Notes: generated from the sequence alone by a model not told the origin. Shown: positions 24,771 through 37,394, numbered from the stretch's first letter. The stretch is DNA of 64,000 nucleotides from Hyalella azteca (GCF_000764305.2 NW_025944219.1:48838-112837), one strand, 5' to 3'. Numbers and translations are program-made.

Positions 24771-26330
24771 TACAGCCCATGGCGATATTTTCGAACTCTT
24801 GTCCAAATCTCAAAATTCGCAGGTTAAATACGAGGACAGGAGCTATCAATGTCCACAAATGAGAGCTGTTCAGCAGACACGAACTATACCTTCTAAAATA
24901 ATATTAAGAGCACACTCAGAGCAATAAGTGAGACTTTGTACAAATAGTGATACACTTTCTGCCTCTGTATGGGTCATCTTGACCCTGTTTAGCCCATAAA
25001 ACAATGCGTATCAGAACCCCGTACTCTCTCTGCTCGTGCTGTTATTAAGAAAGTGTGTCGCGATTTAGACAAATTGACCCAACCCTACTTCTGACTTATT
25101 TAGCAGCGTCAATTAACTCATCGCAGATACTTTAATCATATACTCATAAAAATAAATTGGTTGTTTTTCCTAAATAGAAATACTTTCTTACATAGAACAT
25201 GAGTAGACGTAGCACTGATACGAAGCAACTGGGAAGGTGATCCTTATCCGGGCGAAAAGTGCATCGCAATGTGGGCGAAACGCCACTAATTTCTCTTAAA
25301 AAAAACGTTCACTAATTTATCAGAAAAAACTTTACTAATTTCTCGAAAAAAACTTCACAGATGTCTCTAAAAAACTTAACTAATTTTTTTGAAAAAACTG
25401 CCTTAATTTCTCTAAAAAACTTCAATAATTACTCTAAAAAAATTCACTTATTCCTTCCAGAAAACTTCACTAATTAAACTGCCACCGCCAATTCTCTGCA
25501 TACCATGGCGAGTTCCATCAAAATCTGTGAAATTTCATGACATTTTTCGTCCTATTTAACTAACCGAAAAATGAAAGGAATGTATTTTCGTCCATCATAA
25601 TAAATTACTTGAAAAATGAAGCATTGTGATGGTTTTTCGAGAGTATATTTAATTTATAACAAACTAGAGTATTTTTATTATAAAAAATAAAGTTTTCGGC
25701 TTATCCTAATATTAGATTTCGGTTCAAAAGCAGAAGACCGTTTTGAATGGAATTAAGAACAACTGTTAAATTTTTTGAGAAAGCCGCTAATTTCGGACAG
25801 CCATATGCATCCATTTCTGATTGAATAAAACCTTTCAGGTCTTCAATCCACCAAAGAATTATCAAAATCGTGAATTTATCATTCGAATTTCACTAGCGCT
25901 AAATCCACGGTGGATGGCAACGCCGCACTTGCCACTTTCAGCCAAACTCGCCACTTCGACGGACACAAAAACTTCCAGTCGATGGCCCTACTGAGCGGCC
26001 CTATTTTTTGCCATGTCCGCCACGCTCCTCCCCAATCCATTTGTTTATCAGCGGTCATTATTGCTTTAGTTACCGCTGAATGTCTTGGTAGTCATCAGGG
26101 TACGGTGACAGCCCCATGTCTAAACTTTTTTTTTGCAAGTCGCTAAAAAGAAAAAAAGTAAGTTTTTAATGAACATAGAAGTCTCCTCCTGCAGGTACCC
26201 GGGCTACTTGGAAATATTGTTGTAGAGAATGAGATTCATTAGCCAAATATTCATGACTTTGTTTCTTCAAGCTTCAGTGAATTGAGAACTCTCAGCAAGT
26301 AAAATTTACCATTAGCCAGTCCCTCATGCA
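24771..26330. other. KLF5/dar1 intron 2 with degenerate repeats
   Basis: It contains a diverged AAAACTTCACTAATTTCTCT repeat at 25290-25480 and a GC-richer open stretch at 25905-26150 with no recognised product. Around 24953-25060 lies a dispersed element sharing GGGTCATCNTGAC and TCTGCTCGTGCTGT with 42580-42665. Confidence 0.5.
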
Positions 26331-26539
26331 TTCAGTCAATCTCTAATGCTTTCTGTCAGCCCCTAAAGCCTGCTGATAATCCCATTTGTTATAACTTTAT
26401 CCTAGATGTCTTTAGCCAGTAATTCATGACTTCATTCAAACATTACTGTCTTCAGCCAGTCCTGAATAGCTTCAATCTTTGCTTAATGTCTTCAGCCAAT
26501 CATACCTGTCTTCAGTCTGCCAATACCACCCATAACTTC

Positions 26540-26890
26540 AGTCAGATAACACCAGCCAAAACGCCAGCCATATAACATCAAAAATGCCAGCCATATAACA
26601 TTCAAAACGCCAGCCATATAACATCCAAAACGCCAGCCATATAACATCCAAAACTCCAGCCATATAACATTCAAAACGCCAGCCATATAAGATCCAAAAT
26701 GCCAGCCATAAAACATCCAAAACGCCAGCCATATAACATCCAAAACTCCAGCCATATAACGTACAATACGCCAGCCATATAATATCCAAAACTCCAGCCA
26801 TATAACGTACAATACGCCAGCCATATAATATCCAATACGCCAGCCATATAACAACAAAACGCCAGCCATAACTCTAGCCATAACATTCAT
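26540..26890. repeat. 23-bp minisatellite
   Basis: About 15 copies of GCCAGCCATATAACATCCAA plus AAC. A looser CTTCAGCCAGTC repeat precedes it at about 26330-26520. Confidence 0.93.
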
Positions 26891-26899
26891 GGCACCCAC

Positions 26900-28135
26900 A
26901 TTTGTAGCTTAAATCTTCCCCCTCGATATAAGCCCTTCTTTCAATCGAGTTTTTTCCAGCCCTGGAGGAGACGTTAGGAAATGTGAATGAACTGCCGGGT
27001 TTTACTACAGTATTTTTTGGGTTCAAGTCGCGCTTCGTAAGTTCTTCCTAAATACTTTCAGCCCCTAAGTCCCTTCCAGGTTTTTTACAAAGTCATTCAT
27101 ATGTCGAGGATGCTCATTAAAATCGAGATCCCGTCTCGAAAATCAGAAAATAAACAATGCGAAAATGTAAAAAAATCAATGCAGTTGACCCCTCCGCGGC
27201 GGAACTTTAGCTCGGTTGAAGAGTTGAAAAAAGGTTTTATTACAACTATTCTCTTTGCTGCGAGGTGCGTTGTGAAGTTTTGGAACATTTAGATTGCAGG
27301 CAACAAAGAAAAGTTTGTCTGACATGTTGAGATGAAAAGACAGAACCTAAAAGTCATCTTAAAATGCTTGGCAAGTTGTCCTTGCATTCCGAAGTTGCCA
27401 GACGCCGCTAGATTGAAGTCGAGGCTATTGCTCTCAAGAATGAACTGAAGCACAGGCTAAATTATGGATGGTAGCGGAAATGTTTTTGAACGGGTATTTT
27501 GTTTGTTCTATATGACATTATTATTCATTATATAAACCTAAATAGTCCATGATATTAGTTATAAGATATCACTGTCTGAAGTCGTGCTCATGAGTTTCGT
27601 GGGAGATGAAGTCATCTCGTTATCTGCCTCAGACAAAGGATATGATCCTACTTAATGTTCAATGTATTGAACCAATTCATTAAAAACATACTTCTGAATC
27701 AGAAAGAAGCTTGACGTGGCATAAAAATTGTACAAATCATGAGACGTAACATGCAAACAGAAAAGCAACAAGGAAACGATGCAGTACGAGATGAGACGTG
27801 GCAACGTCGCAAAAGATTTGTGAATGAAACTTCAGCTCCTGCGGTCATTGGTCAAGAGGAACCGGTTCTGCAACTGCCTGCACTCTCGTGCTGCCAGGTT
27901 CTTGCGCATTTCGCGGGGCTCAATTATAATCAATGTTTATTGAATGCAACTCTTTAATCACAGTCAATTATTCACTAAAAATTCCGTAACATTAAGTGAT
28001 GCCCAAATTATTTATAGAGATTGAAACGTATTAGAGAACATGAAGCGACCATATACGTTGTGCAGGTGGCGTGTAGGTGACTGTCTGATGAGGCTTACGC
28101 AGCATAGGGCAAAGTTACGTACTGGAACATGTGAT
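26900..28135. other. KLF5/dar1 intron 2, no feature
   Basis: Unique AT-rich sequence. The opposing frames at 27097-27292 and the 72-codon frame at 27739-27957 have no recognisable domain. Confidence 0.45.
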
Positions 28136-28137
28136 TA

Positions 28138-28483
28138 CTTGAGCACATGTTCACTACAGCACATATTCACTAGAGCACATGTTCACTAGAGCACATGTTC
28201 ACTAGAGCACATGTTCACTAGAGCACATGTTCACTAGAGCACATGTTCACTAGAGCACATGTTCACTAGAGCACATGTTCACTAGAGCACATGTTCACTA
28301 GAGCACATGTTCACTAGAGCACATGTTCACTAGAGCACATGTTCACTAGAGCACATGTTCACTAGAGCACATGTTCACTAGAGCACATGTTCACTAGAGC
28401 ACATGTTCACTAGAGCACATGTTCACTAGAGCACATGTTCACTAGAGCACATGTTCACTAGAGCACATGTTCACTAGAGCACA
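28138..28483. repeat. 16-bp minisatellite, about 21 copies
   Basis: Almost perfect copies of GCACATGTTCACTAGA, ending at an N (28484). The homogeneity and the N suggest a longer collapsed array. Confidence 0.97.
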
Positions 28484-28484
28484 N

Positions 28485-28650
28485 GAATAGACGTTATTTA
28501 CAGTGAGTAATGGTAAGAATAGACGTTATTTACAGTGAGTAATGGTAAGAATAGACGTTATTTACAGTGAGTAATGGTAAGAATAGACGTTATTTACAGT
28601 GAGTAATGGTAAGAATAGACGTTATTTACAGTGAGTAATGGTGAGAATAA
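28485..28650. repeat. 32-bp minisatellite
   Basis: Five copies of GAATAGACGTTATTTACAGT plus GAGTAATGGTAA, abutting the previous array across the N at 28484. A 24-bp TTCACATACCGACCATGTTG repeat follows at 28690-28800. Confidence 0.95.
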
Positions 28651-29368
28651 CCGTGACTAACCGTGGACCAAATGCCGGATAATCACATCCGACACGGGCA
28701 TGTTCACATACCGACCATATATGTTGGATGTTCACATACCGACCATGTTGGATGTTCACATATTAACCATGTTGGATGTTCACATATTAACTATGTTGGA
28801 ATATTACAAGTCAATAACCGGTACCGGTGACTGACATGGTCGTACTGATATCGTGTTTATTGTCAACCATTTACGTATTTTCCATGAATCGCACAATAAT
28901 TATTTTATTAATCAAACAATGCTAATCTTTTTAATTATCAATTATCAAGTTCCATCGATAATCTTGTTGGCACCCGCACGGCGCGCTGGAGCTGTGGGCG
29001 TGGCGAGGACAGACGTACACCGAATATGTTATATATTTAAGAATATAATCATATTTTATTGTTATCGTTAATTAATGGATTCCTAATAATTCCTAAGTGA
29101 GTGTCAAGTACGCAATTTTATTAATTTTGGTTCTTATTTGTCAGTATTTTTGGTGTATTTGCGCCAGCCGTCGGAGTGGATAAATTCCGGTACATCTTAC
29201 AATGCTATTCCTACCAGAAGCGCTAATGAACTAATAAAGCGAGGAAGAACTAAACTGAGAAGTTTTTATGCGCTATGAAGGCAAGCAAAATGGAGGCGGC
29301 CGTGCAGGGCTGTCACCTCCACATCGCCGCGCTGATCATTAACTTTGTTGAGGGTAACTCTGGTTACC

Positions 29369-29845
29369 TGGGCCTATACTTTCAAAAAAAAGTTAAGAGA
29401 TCGTAAGTACATCAGCCAATCATTGACGGCCTTTTAAGCAAAATCCACAAATCATAGACAAGAAAATAGAGCGCAAGTAGTTACGTTCACTTAGCCAACT
29501 TTGAAAGTATGGCCCCTGGCCTATAGGTATGAATAGCATTGACGTGGATAATAGGTTGAGCCTATGTCTGCAGGCGGTAACCCTTGCCACCAGGCCTTTA
29601 GGTACGAATAGCATTGGCGTTCATAATAGGTTAAGCCTTTGTCTGCTGACGGCAACTCTCGTTACCAGGCCTTTAGGTACGAATAGCATTGACGTAGATA
29701 ATAGGTTGAGTCTTTGTCTGCTGACGGTAACCCTTGCCACCAGGCCTTTAGGTACGAATAGCATTGGCGTTCATAATAGGTTAAGCCTTTGTCTGCTGAC
29801 GGTAACTCTTGTTACCAGGCCTTTAGGTACGAATAGCATTGAGGA
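29369..29845. repeat. 75-bp repeat with GGTAAC/GTTACC and an outer inverted repeat
   Basis: Four units spaced 75 bp (GGTACGAATA at 29601, 29676, 29751, 29826) with CAGGCCTTTAGGTACGAATA and GCATTGRCGT. An inverted pair CCTATACTTTCAA (29376) / TTGAAAGTATGGCC (29500) precedes the array. Related single copies occur near 16410 and 41100-41195. Confidence 0.88.
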
Positions 29846-30313
29846 CGGTTGATGTATCTTAGTCCAACCGGTTTGAACTTCATCTAAAAATAGTACCAGG
29901 AAAATGTGCTGAGTTTTCGGCTCGGTTATCGCATTGCAGCATGTTTTATAATCCCGCAGGACACTGCTATGTGCTTAGCTAAATGCCCGCTTCAATTAGG
30001 GATGGGGATTCGTGAATGACATCATATTATTAGCATCAACTTATTGATAACATCGCTTGATGTTATGAGACTTCAGAACACTTCCTTGCACACGTAAAAT
30101 ATCAGGTCTACATTATATGGACCGAGAATGTGACTGCAGACCACAGAGATCGGGTCAGAAAATTTATTCCTTAACTTAATAAATTAAGTAACATAGATGA
30201 ATGGAGACTTGACCATAGAGCGAACAAGATTTATTTATCCTTCAACACTCGAGCAGTTCAGCACTATTGACGTAACACGCCGTAGGAGCATAGGATTCGT
30301 AGGGTTCACTCAC
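29846..30313. other. KLF5/dar1 intron 2, left of the finger-1 exon
   Basis: Unique intron sequence; nothing recognised apart from the donor at 30313-30312. Confidence 0.5.
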
Positions 30314-30373
30314 CGGTGTGTATCCTTTGATGCGCCTTGAGGTGGGAGGACTTGGTGTAAACCTTCATGCAAC
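30314..30373 (-). CDS. dar1: KLF5/dar1 exon: remainder of zinc finger 1
   Basis: A 60-nt exon too short for an ordinary ORF scan. The acceptor is TTGACAG|GTTGCATG (AG at 30375-30374) and the donor is CACACCG|GTGAGT (GT at 30313-30312), both phase 1. Joined to the previous exon it reads [21 protein letters not shown]. This supplies the second Cys, the DNA-contact residues K, H and the two His of finger 1 exactly as in KLF proteins, followed by the TGEKP linker completed in the next exon. Intron 1 is only 362 bp. A 9-bp inverted repeat (CAATATCAT/ATGATATTG) lies just upstream of the acceptor on the plus strand around 30390-30425. Confidence 0.93.
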
Positions 30374-30735
30374 CTGTCAAGTGAGGTACAATATCATTAT
30401 ATTACATGACATGACATGATATTGTAATACGATGTACACAAAACGGGAAATTATTGATAGATAAATTATTAATAAAATTGAATTCTAATAAAGTTATGTT
30501 TACATTTTTTCCTGGAATTTAGTTTCAAGTGCCTCGTCGTTAATGCTAATGAAGTTCAAAATGAAAAATATGGACTGATTTATAAGCTAACAAAAAAATA
30601 AACGAAGTAACGTGCGTTATGATAGGGGCTAAGTAGGGATGGGAGTTTGTGTATATTTTGTGAAACGATGCATCAGAAACTAGGCAGTTTATTGGACAAA
30701 TTCATCTTTGGTATTTGCTTAAATATTTTACTAAC

Positions 30736-32152
30736 CTGGAAAATCACAGTGATGAATTCTTCTCTTTTCGAGTTCCGGATTATTTCTTCGACTATATTTT
30801 GGCGGGGCATTATTAGACATAATCGAGGGGGGTAAACTGGCCGAGCTACGTCCTGCTGGGCTCCCGCCTCTTCTGGGCAGAAGGAGACTTCGCGATCCCG
30901 AGGCCTGAGGAACCGAGGACGCAGAAAACGAACCCCGCCGTGCGGCGCCCATGGGAATAACTAGGTTAGGATTCGCTGAGGTCGTGGCTTGATTACAGTC
31001 CCTGCGTGCAGGACTAGGCTGCAACCGCTGCTGCAGACCAGGGCTGCAATAATTAGGTGGTATATGTCGATGGCCTGGAGAAGAAGTAGGTGCAGACACC
31101 ACCGGGGCAGGGTGCACTCGAGGAGTGGAGGTAGGAGATGCTGCCACGCTATAAGGAGGGGGAGGCGTCCTTCGAGGTCCCATGGAAAAATGCGGTGGAA
31201 ACTGAGCATGGAGATCCCCAGGAGAACCATGGTCAGAAGAAGGAGGAGTAGGTGGAGTGTAAATCCGGTGAACTGATGCTACGGGTACCCCAGTATGAGT
31301 TAAAGATGCGTTTGTGGACTTGGAAGATTGACTATACCTATAATGCATAGGCATAGACGCACTACAAGAGCTCATACTAGAGCGAATTAAAGGAGGACTT
31401 GGACTGGTTAGTAAGCCAGGCATATCACTGGAGACCATTGGGGCACGAGGCGAAGCATGATCTTCTAATTTGACATCTAGAGCACTAGAAGAAGAACTAG
31501 AAGCAGAATGGTAGCACGAAGAAGGGTATTGTGAGCTGACATCGTGGTTGATGGAAACAGTGGCGTGGTACTGACCATGCAAACTTTGGTGGAACTGCTG
31601 GTGGTGATGAGATGGCACGTTGGGCGGATGAAACCCCAGCGAAGCTGGCGCGGAAGAACCCAGTTGAACGTGGTTGGATTCCTCGGGATCGAGATGTCTT
31701 ACTGAAGAAGTGACATCTTCCCACATGGCTAACCTATTCTCGACTGGTTCAGGCTTGATGAACACCTCGTCATCCATGATATTTCTCAAGCTGACGGGTG
31801 ACACGTAAGTGGAGGAACCTTTACTGTAAGAACTGTTATTACTACTTGTGAGATCGTCTGTGTTCCAGGACTCTTCCTTACTTCCTAATGAACTTCTATT
31901 ACACACGTATTTACCAACGTCCTGGTCTGGTGCTGCCACGACCGCCTCCACATCAACGCTCCATAGGTTTGCATCCACCGCAATATCGGCGTCAAAAAAT
32001 TCATCAATTTGCGAGGCTGAAGTTCTTCTTGGTTGGATGTGGGATTGTTGTTCTTCTTCCGGTTCTTGGTGCAGAGTTTCTTGAATTGCGGTGGGAGGTG
32101 GCTGCATTTCTTCCATCTGAAGCTCCTCTGAGAGGAACTTGTCGAGCTCCTT
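30736..32152 (-). CDS. dar1: KLF5/dar1 large exon: transactivation region and start of zinc finger 1
   Basis: This exon encodes about 472 residues. It opens after acceptor AG (32154-32153, pyrimidine-rich tract before it) in phase 0 with KELDKFLSEEL, which resembles the N-terminal EKYL motif of KLF5. About 25 residues later SQIDEFFDAD matches the KLF5 VDQFF segment. Downstream are IKPEP and VKLED, both psi-K-x-E sumoylation-type sites, and a Ser/Pro-rich stretch with TPPTPPSSDHGSPGD next to TPPPPY, a PPxY motif like the PY site of KLF5. The exon ends with RRNNPELEKRRIHHCDFP, the KLF5 subfamily signature leading into finger 1 (first Cys of the C2H2 set). The donor is CCAG|GTTAG at 30735 in phase 1. 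The combination of N-terminal, PY and pre-finger motifs separates it from other KLF/Sp groups. There are no frameshifts. The ATG at 32116 is internal, not the start. Confidence 0.9.
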
Positions 32153-32695
32153 CTGTGGGAGGAAAATGCACGTTTTACAGCATTACTTAGACAAAGAAAT
32201 CATTTTAATAGCCAAGTTATAAAAAACAATGTTCTTAAAATGTGGTGTTTTATACATAACCAAAAGTCTTTTCAACAAGCAGTATTTTCCAATAATCTGT
32301 GCTGAGGACAGTGACTTGGAGGCCCCTTTGGAACAGAAGACTCTAGCGAGCCAGGATTGGATCTAGCAAAGAGATTCGCTTACTCGTCGAAGAGATGATG
32401 ATCGTGCAGTGCATATCATCGCTACGTTAATGGTGCACTGAGTATAATTATCGTATTTTTACCCTGATTCTAACGTAGTGACTCAATTCGTTCATCATTT
32501 GAAGGTTATCGTATGTTCAATATATCTTTCTTGATAATGAAACTCTGATCACAGTTTCATTAATTCAAAACCAAATAAGTGACGTCACGCGTCCCAATAA
32601 TGTAGGTACTGAGAATGTGTATATGTAGTTAACATGCAAGAAAGTAACCTGTGTGTGTGCAGGAGAATAGCCTGTATGTGTGCATTGGAATAGCC
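32153..32695. other. Upstream flank of the KLF5/dar1 large exon (intron)
   Basis: It begins with the acceptor and a pyrimidine-rich tract (gene strand). No further exon is recognised. Confidence 0.5.
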
Positions 32696-32699
32696 TGTG

Positions 32700-33105
32700 T
32701 GTACCAATAAGTCAGTTAAGGAGACAGCCTGTCTACTGTATCCCTCAGTTCCTCCTACATCCCCAACCTTGTGCCCTCCGCCAAAGACAGCAAAGGAGAC
32801 AGCCTGTCTACTGTATCCTTCAGTCCCCTCCTACATCCCCAACCTTGTGCCCTCCACCAAAGGCAGCAAAGGAGACAGCCTGTCTACTGTATCCTTCAGT
32901 CCCTCCTACATCCCCAACCTTGTGCCCTCCACTCCTACATCCCCAACCCTGTGCCCTCCACCAAAGGCAGCAAAGGAGACAGCCTGTCTACTGTATCCTC
33001 CAGTTCCTCCTACATCCCCAACCCTGTGCCCTCCACCAAAGGCAGCAAAGCAGACAGCCTGTCTACTGTATCCTTCAGTCCCTCCTACATCCCCAGCCAC
33101 TCAGT
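32700..33105. repeat. 75-bp minisatellite
   Basis: Five units built on ACAGCCTGTCTACTGTATCC, TCCTACATCCCCAACCTTGT and GCCCTCCACCAAAGGCAGCA (ACAGCC at 32724, 32799, 32875, 32979, 33054). One unit has a 28-bp internal duplication. The plus frames are all open because the unit is 25 codons. Confidence 0.93.
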
Positions 33106-34446
33106 CACAGTTCCCAAGCTGAGCTCCAAGGTCGCAGTAAACTGCTGTATGACGGTGGCCTTCACGCTGTAACCTGCAAGTTTGCTGCAAGTGTTGTAAC
33201 TTTGTGAATTTCAAGCTGTGATCTGCTGTTGAACTGGAACTTGCATAACTTCGTTCTTTAAAGCTGAAGCTTGCAGATTGTTGAAGGAGAAATTCTGCAT
33301 TAGATCATACGAAATTTATGTTATGGCCATCTAACTCTCGGAGAAAACATGTTGTTTAGTTTAATGCCAGATTAGAATGTACAAGCTTTGTTCGCTAAAT
33401 ATCCGGTTGAATCATAAGGTTAAATTCCATTCCAACGCAGACACATTGAGGATCTAATGGTCTTTGATTTACCAATATTCTACATTGAAGACTTCATTGA
33501 AGAAATATTCTACGTTGTTCATCCTAAATCTAATGAATCTTTGAGACTTTTGCTCACTAATTATGTATGCAGTTGGTCCATCAGGTTAAGTTCTATCACT
33601 ACGTACCATCAGTGAGGCTCTAATAGTATTTTAGTTTCTAGATCTTCTGTAATTAATACGCCGCGATGTTCACCCTATTTCTACGAGTTGTTTTTGTTTT
33701 CTTGAGGTCGCAAGCCACGTTCTAGGACCGCACGCAGCCGACCAAGTGAGGTCCACAACCCCATGTGAGCACCAGTGAGGTGCTGGACTCTTTAGTATGC
33801 AGCAGATGCGCTCACTGAACAACTGCTAATAAATCTACAGCTTTTGCCCGTACCTGAGCACCTCCAAACGGGCTCCTGGCCTTCCCTCTGCGCCAACACA
33901 CGAGTCAAGTCTTTCCGTAAGCTTGAATGGAACTGCCAAGGAGATGTCGAGAAACTCTAGGAGATCTGAACCAAGAATCCACTATGAACAGAACTCCTAA
34001 TTCTGTCTTAAAACTCTACGATTTTATTCTTGCAATGAATGTTAATGGTAATTATGTTTATTTTGATTTATCTTTAGATCGTAAATTTAACTTCCGATGT
34101 TGTAGAAGCTGAGTTCACTCGAATTGTCTTTGGAATGGAAAAAAAATCCGATTGTTCCGATCAGATAGCGCACCTGAAATTATACAGTTAAGTATTGAAC
34201 TCATCACTGAAATCGTAATTAAGCTTTCGATGCTGTAACCAAGACGCATTGCTTCCAAAAGACGCGTTTATTATATACTTTGAACAAGTCACGGGAAAAT
34301 TTTCTTGCTGGCTTGAATTTTATGCGGGAAAATGTCGGTTCTTTACGTTACAGATCGCATGGTGGAAATTCATTATCTTGGCTCCGACGTAAATTAAGCA
34401 TACGGAGTTTTGCACATATTGCGTTTTAGTCTTGTAGTGACAAGAC
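33106..34446. other. No gene recognised
   Basis: Unique sequence upstream of KLF5/dar1; weak TCTGCTGTTGAAC/AAGCTGTGATCTGC repetition near 33140-33290. Confidence 0.4.
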
Positions 34447-34678
34447 TTAACCCTCTACCGCCTGACACGAGTAACCGGAGCAATATTGTCACGCGCCTAC
34501 TTCCCAAAAAGGATAGGCTCTAGTGAGCGCAAAATGACTTGCACTGATGGTTGCCGCCACGTACAACTTTAAAATGTTCTCTGTTGCGTACAAACGTCCT
34601 CAGGTTGCTACCCTGAATAGTTCACGTACAATTTAAGTTAAAATTATGTTCCCGGAGAGTGACATACGGCGCGGTAGA
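34447..34678. mobile_element. piggyBac-type MITE, copy 1 (right end degraded)
   Basis: It starts TTAA-CCCTCTACCGCCTGAC, followed by the body AGTGAGCGCAAAATGACTTG and GCCGCCACGTACAACTTTAA shared with 52134-52479. The right end AGTGACATACGGCGCGGTAG has lost the terminal GGGTTAA. No ORF. Confidence 0.85.
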
Positions 34679-35650
34679 AGAGACTTGAAATAAAACTTGC
34701 ATGTAAGTTTCCCCGCTACGTCAATTCTGACCCCACGTGTTCTTACAACCCAATTCTTGCAAGTCACATACATATTTTTTACCTGCCCAGATAATACAAA
34801 CGGCCAGAATTCACTGATGCGTGGATTCAAGGCCGTTGAATACCGAAATTTAAATGGGTTCTTGTTTTGAGAATAATCTTCAGACGCTGTTTATGTAGCT
34901 TAAAAGACCAGTTATTTTAGACATATTTTTAAAACTTAAATGGAAAGCTAGCGGTACAATATCAGGGGCTCCATTGAATTCAGGTCGGTGGGGGAATAGC
35001 GGAGAGTATTTCCTGAGCTGTATTTTATCATGACTTTGCTGCAGGTTTGAGCGCAAGTTCCGGAAATGTTTTATACAAATTATCTACATTCACCTAACTC
35101 TATAAAGCGACAGGTTGGCCCTAAGAAAAATCTCCTTTCAGTGTAATATATGCTCGTTAAATAAAATTGCGAATATAATCGGTCGGTGAGATATTTTCTG
35201 AATAAAGCATCGCTAATTTTAGCGGGGAAATGTATAGGGATAATGAATAGCAGATGCAGGTTTTAGGAATGAAAATAACGTCACAACCTGCTGTTGGTGA
35301 GGTTATTAATTATGGCTCGATGGTTGAAGTAACTTTTGTTGCAATCTCAATTTAGCAGTCCTTCATTTACTTTGCGTTACTTTTTGCTTAAGCGACAAGT
35401 AGCTCAACTTTAACTTTTCTGTTAAAGTACAAACACAAGTACATGGACTTCTGAATGAGAGTTGGAAATGCTTAGTCGAGATTGTGAGTCTGCCGAAGAT
35501 ATTTAGCAGCCGAACTTTTGAAAAAGTTATGAGTTTGCAACTCCGGCAGCCCATCATTGATTTTCCAATATAAATCCACCCAATCACAGACAATTAAGGA
35601 GTCGGCCACAACGTGTGCTTAAGCGAGTTGTGATGGTACTGCCCCCTGAT

Positions 35651-36017
35651 CTATATAAGTTTTGTCAGGACTGTACAATTTTCTGTCAACGTTAACGGAC
35701 ATAATAGAATGAAATGTACAAGATTGTTTCAAGTTTTACGTCAAGAGCTGTTCCATGGCTTTACGGCCCGTGTCGGATACAATAATTCCTCCAACAGTAA
35801 TAATTGTTACTATTTATTAAGTGCTCCTAGATTTCCCTCTAATATGTTTCAAATGCAGTTCCTGGAAAAGTATTGGGCAGAAACTGCATCGTTGCCAAGA
35901 AATGAGCCTCGCCGCTGGAGTCATGCTATGCAACACAATCAACAACTCAGTTCTACTCATAAAATTGTTATTAACTTTGTGCAGGCAAAAATAAAATATT
36001 TTTCTTGTTCTAATTAG
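35651..36017 (+). CDS. Candidate small gene: TATA box, 102-codon ORF, AATAAA
   Basis: TATATAAG at 35651 is followed 58 bp later by an ATG (35709) opening a 102-codon frame rich in Asn, Gln and Ser with no signal peptide or known domain. AATAAA (35990-35995) overlaps the end of the frame (stop 36015-36017), which is tight for a normal 3' end. The arrangement looks gene-like but each element can arise by chance in AT-rich DNA. I do not recognise the product. Confidence 0.2.
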
Positions 36018-37394
36018 CTCTCAGCAAGCCGTTCACCAACGTAATGGATAACAACATTTATAGAAGAGCGGCAGGATCATCTTCCCATTATAAGAATGTT
36101 GCGGTCCAAGTAAAGCCTAATGCTCAGTATAATATTGCCATTATAGGAATGTTGCGGTAAAAAAAAGAAAAATCGCACTTCCCGCCAACCAGGAAGGAGA
36201 CTTCAACGCGTCACAGCTACCAATCCGTGCGTGTGAGGGAATGGATGACTGTGTGAGGGTGAGTAACATTGAGTACAAGCAAGTTCATTGCGCAATACCT
36301 CTGCAATAACTAAATGAAAATATAGAAAAAATTGGCAAAGTATAATAATTATTTGTCCCGCACGCGAATCGATTTGATAGGAAGTTTAAGCGAGCGAATC
36401 GAGATTTCTGGGCAACACATAAATCTCGAGGTTTCAAAATATTCAGAGAACTCTAGTAAACGTCGTTTTTTGGCTACGGGTGAAAACTATATCATCCTGG
36501 TTAATGTTTTCGTGCCCATGGCCGATTCTCTACAAGATAATGACCAGTGAGGTTTATGTGTACATTTTTTTCCGCTTGTGCTTGTCTGAGGAAATCGAGT
36601 GTTTTGCTCAAGACATTGTTTCCCATGGAGAGTGCTTCTCTAATGTTGATTTACTACATCAAATTGACTCAGGTGGCATTTAAAAGGTACTCATTATGTA
36701 GATTATCTAATCAGCAATTTTTCATTCAATCACAATTAAATAAATACGATGCGCTGACGACGTTGTCATGACCGTCTTGCCTGGACCAAGTTGACCTAGT
36801 AAATAATAAATTACTTTGTATGTTGTCCACTCCTACTTTTTCGTACTTTAAATCAACAAAGAAATGCATTTAGGATTTTGATAATAAATTTAATTAAATT
36901 AATCAAAATATTAACCTACGTGCATTTTTCTGTTCGTTGATTAGGTACTTAAAAGGCAGGTAAATGATCTTTGATTCCACTGACGGAATTAATATATTGT
37001 TTCTTAAGCGCGTAGGCCAATCGACATGTAAACAAGACAAAGCCAGCCGTTTATAAAACTCTAGATTTAGCAGTATAATATTAGCAAAATTATTTTTGGT
37101 CAACATACTTTGCCAGGAACAAGTAAAATATTAGCATTGAGCTGAAAGCATTCAGAAAATTGTTGTAAAATGTAGGTATCTCATGTAAAGTCTTTGCTAG
37201 AACAAATGATGCCACTTATTTTACCGTTATTCATGAAGAATTTAATATATATAGTCTGAGTAGTATTGAGGTACCAGATTCTGCCCGAGGTCGCTATGCT
37301 GGCTTAACAAATTGAGTAAAAAATGAAAACAACTTAGCTTTAAGGAATCTTTAAAAAACTTCATCCCTAATTCTGTAATTGCAAATTAGATTGC

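Larger units (their letters stand above)
20390..32152 (-). other. dar1: Gene span: KLF5/dar1-type Krüppel-like factor (3' part)
   Basis: This is the extent of the recognised coding exons of one minus-strand gene. Three exons splice in frame: 30736-32152, 30314-30373 and 20390-20700, with introns 30374-30735 and 20701-30313. Exon lengths 1417, 60 and 311 nt add to 596 codons including the TGA, giving 595 residues. The junctions are both phase 1 with GT/AG borders and rebuild finger 1 and the finger 1-2 linker without a gap. The first exon here starts in phase 0 after an AG acceptor, so at least one upstream exon with the start codon and 5' UTR is missing; I did not find it. KLF5-type factors are nuclear activators that bind GC/CACCC boxes. 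Drosophila dar1 is known to act in dendrite growth. The activator role is inferred from the family. Confidence 0.88.

Noticed and set aside
28138..28650. CRISPR-like direct repeats
   Set aside because: Contiguous 16-bp and 32-bp minisatellites without spacers.
30989..32190. Plus-strand frames opposite the KLF5/dar1 exon
   Set aside because: Antisense shadows with no domain; the minus-strand exon is supported by homology and splice phase.
32680..33207. 175-codon Pro/Gln/Leu-rich plus-strand frames
   Set aside because: They come from the 75-bp repeat, whose length is a multiple of three, leaving all plus frames open.
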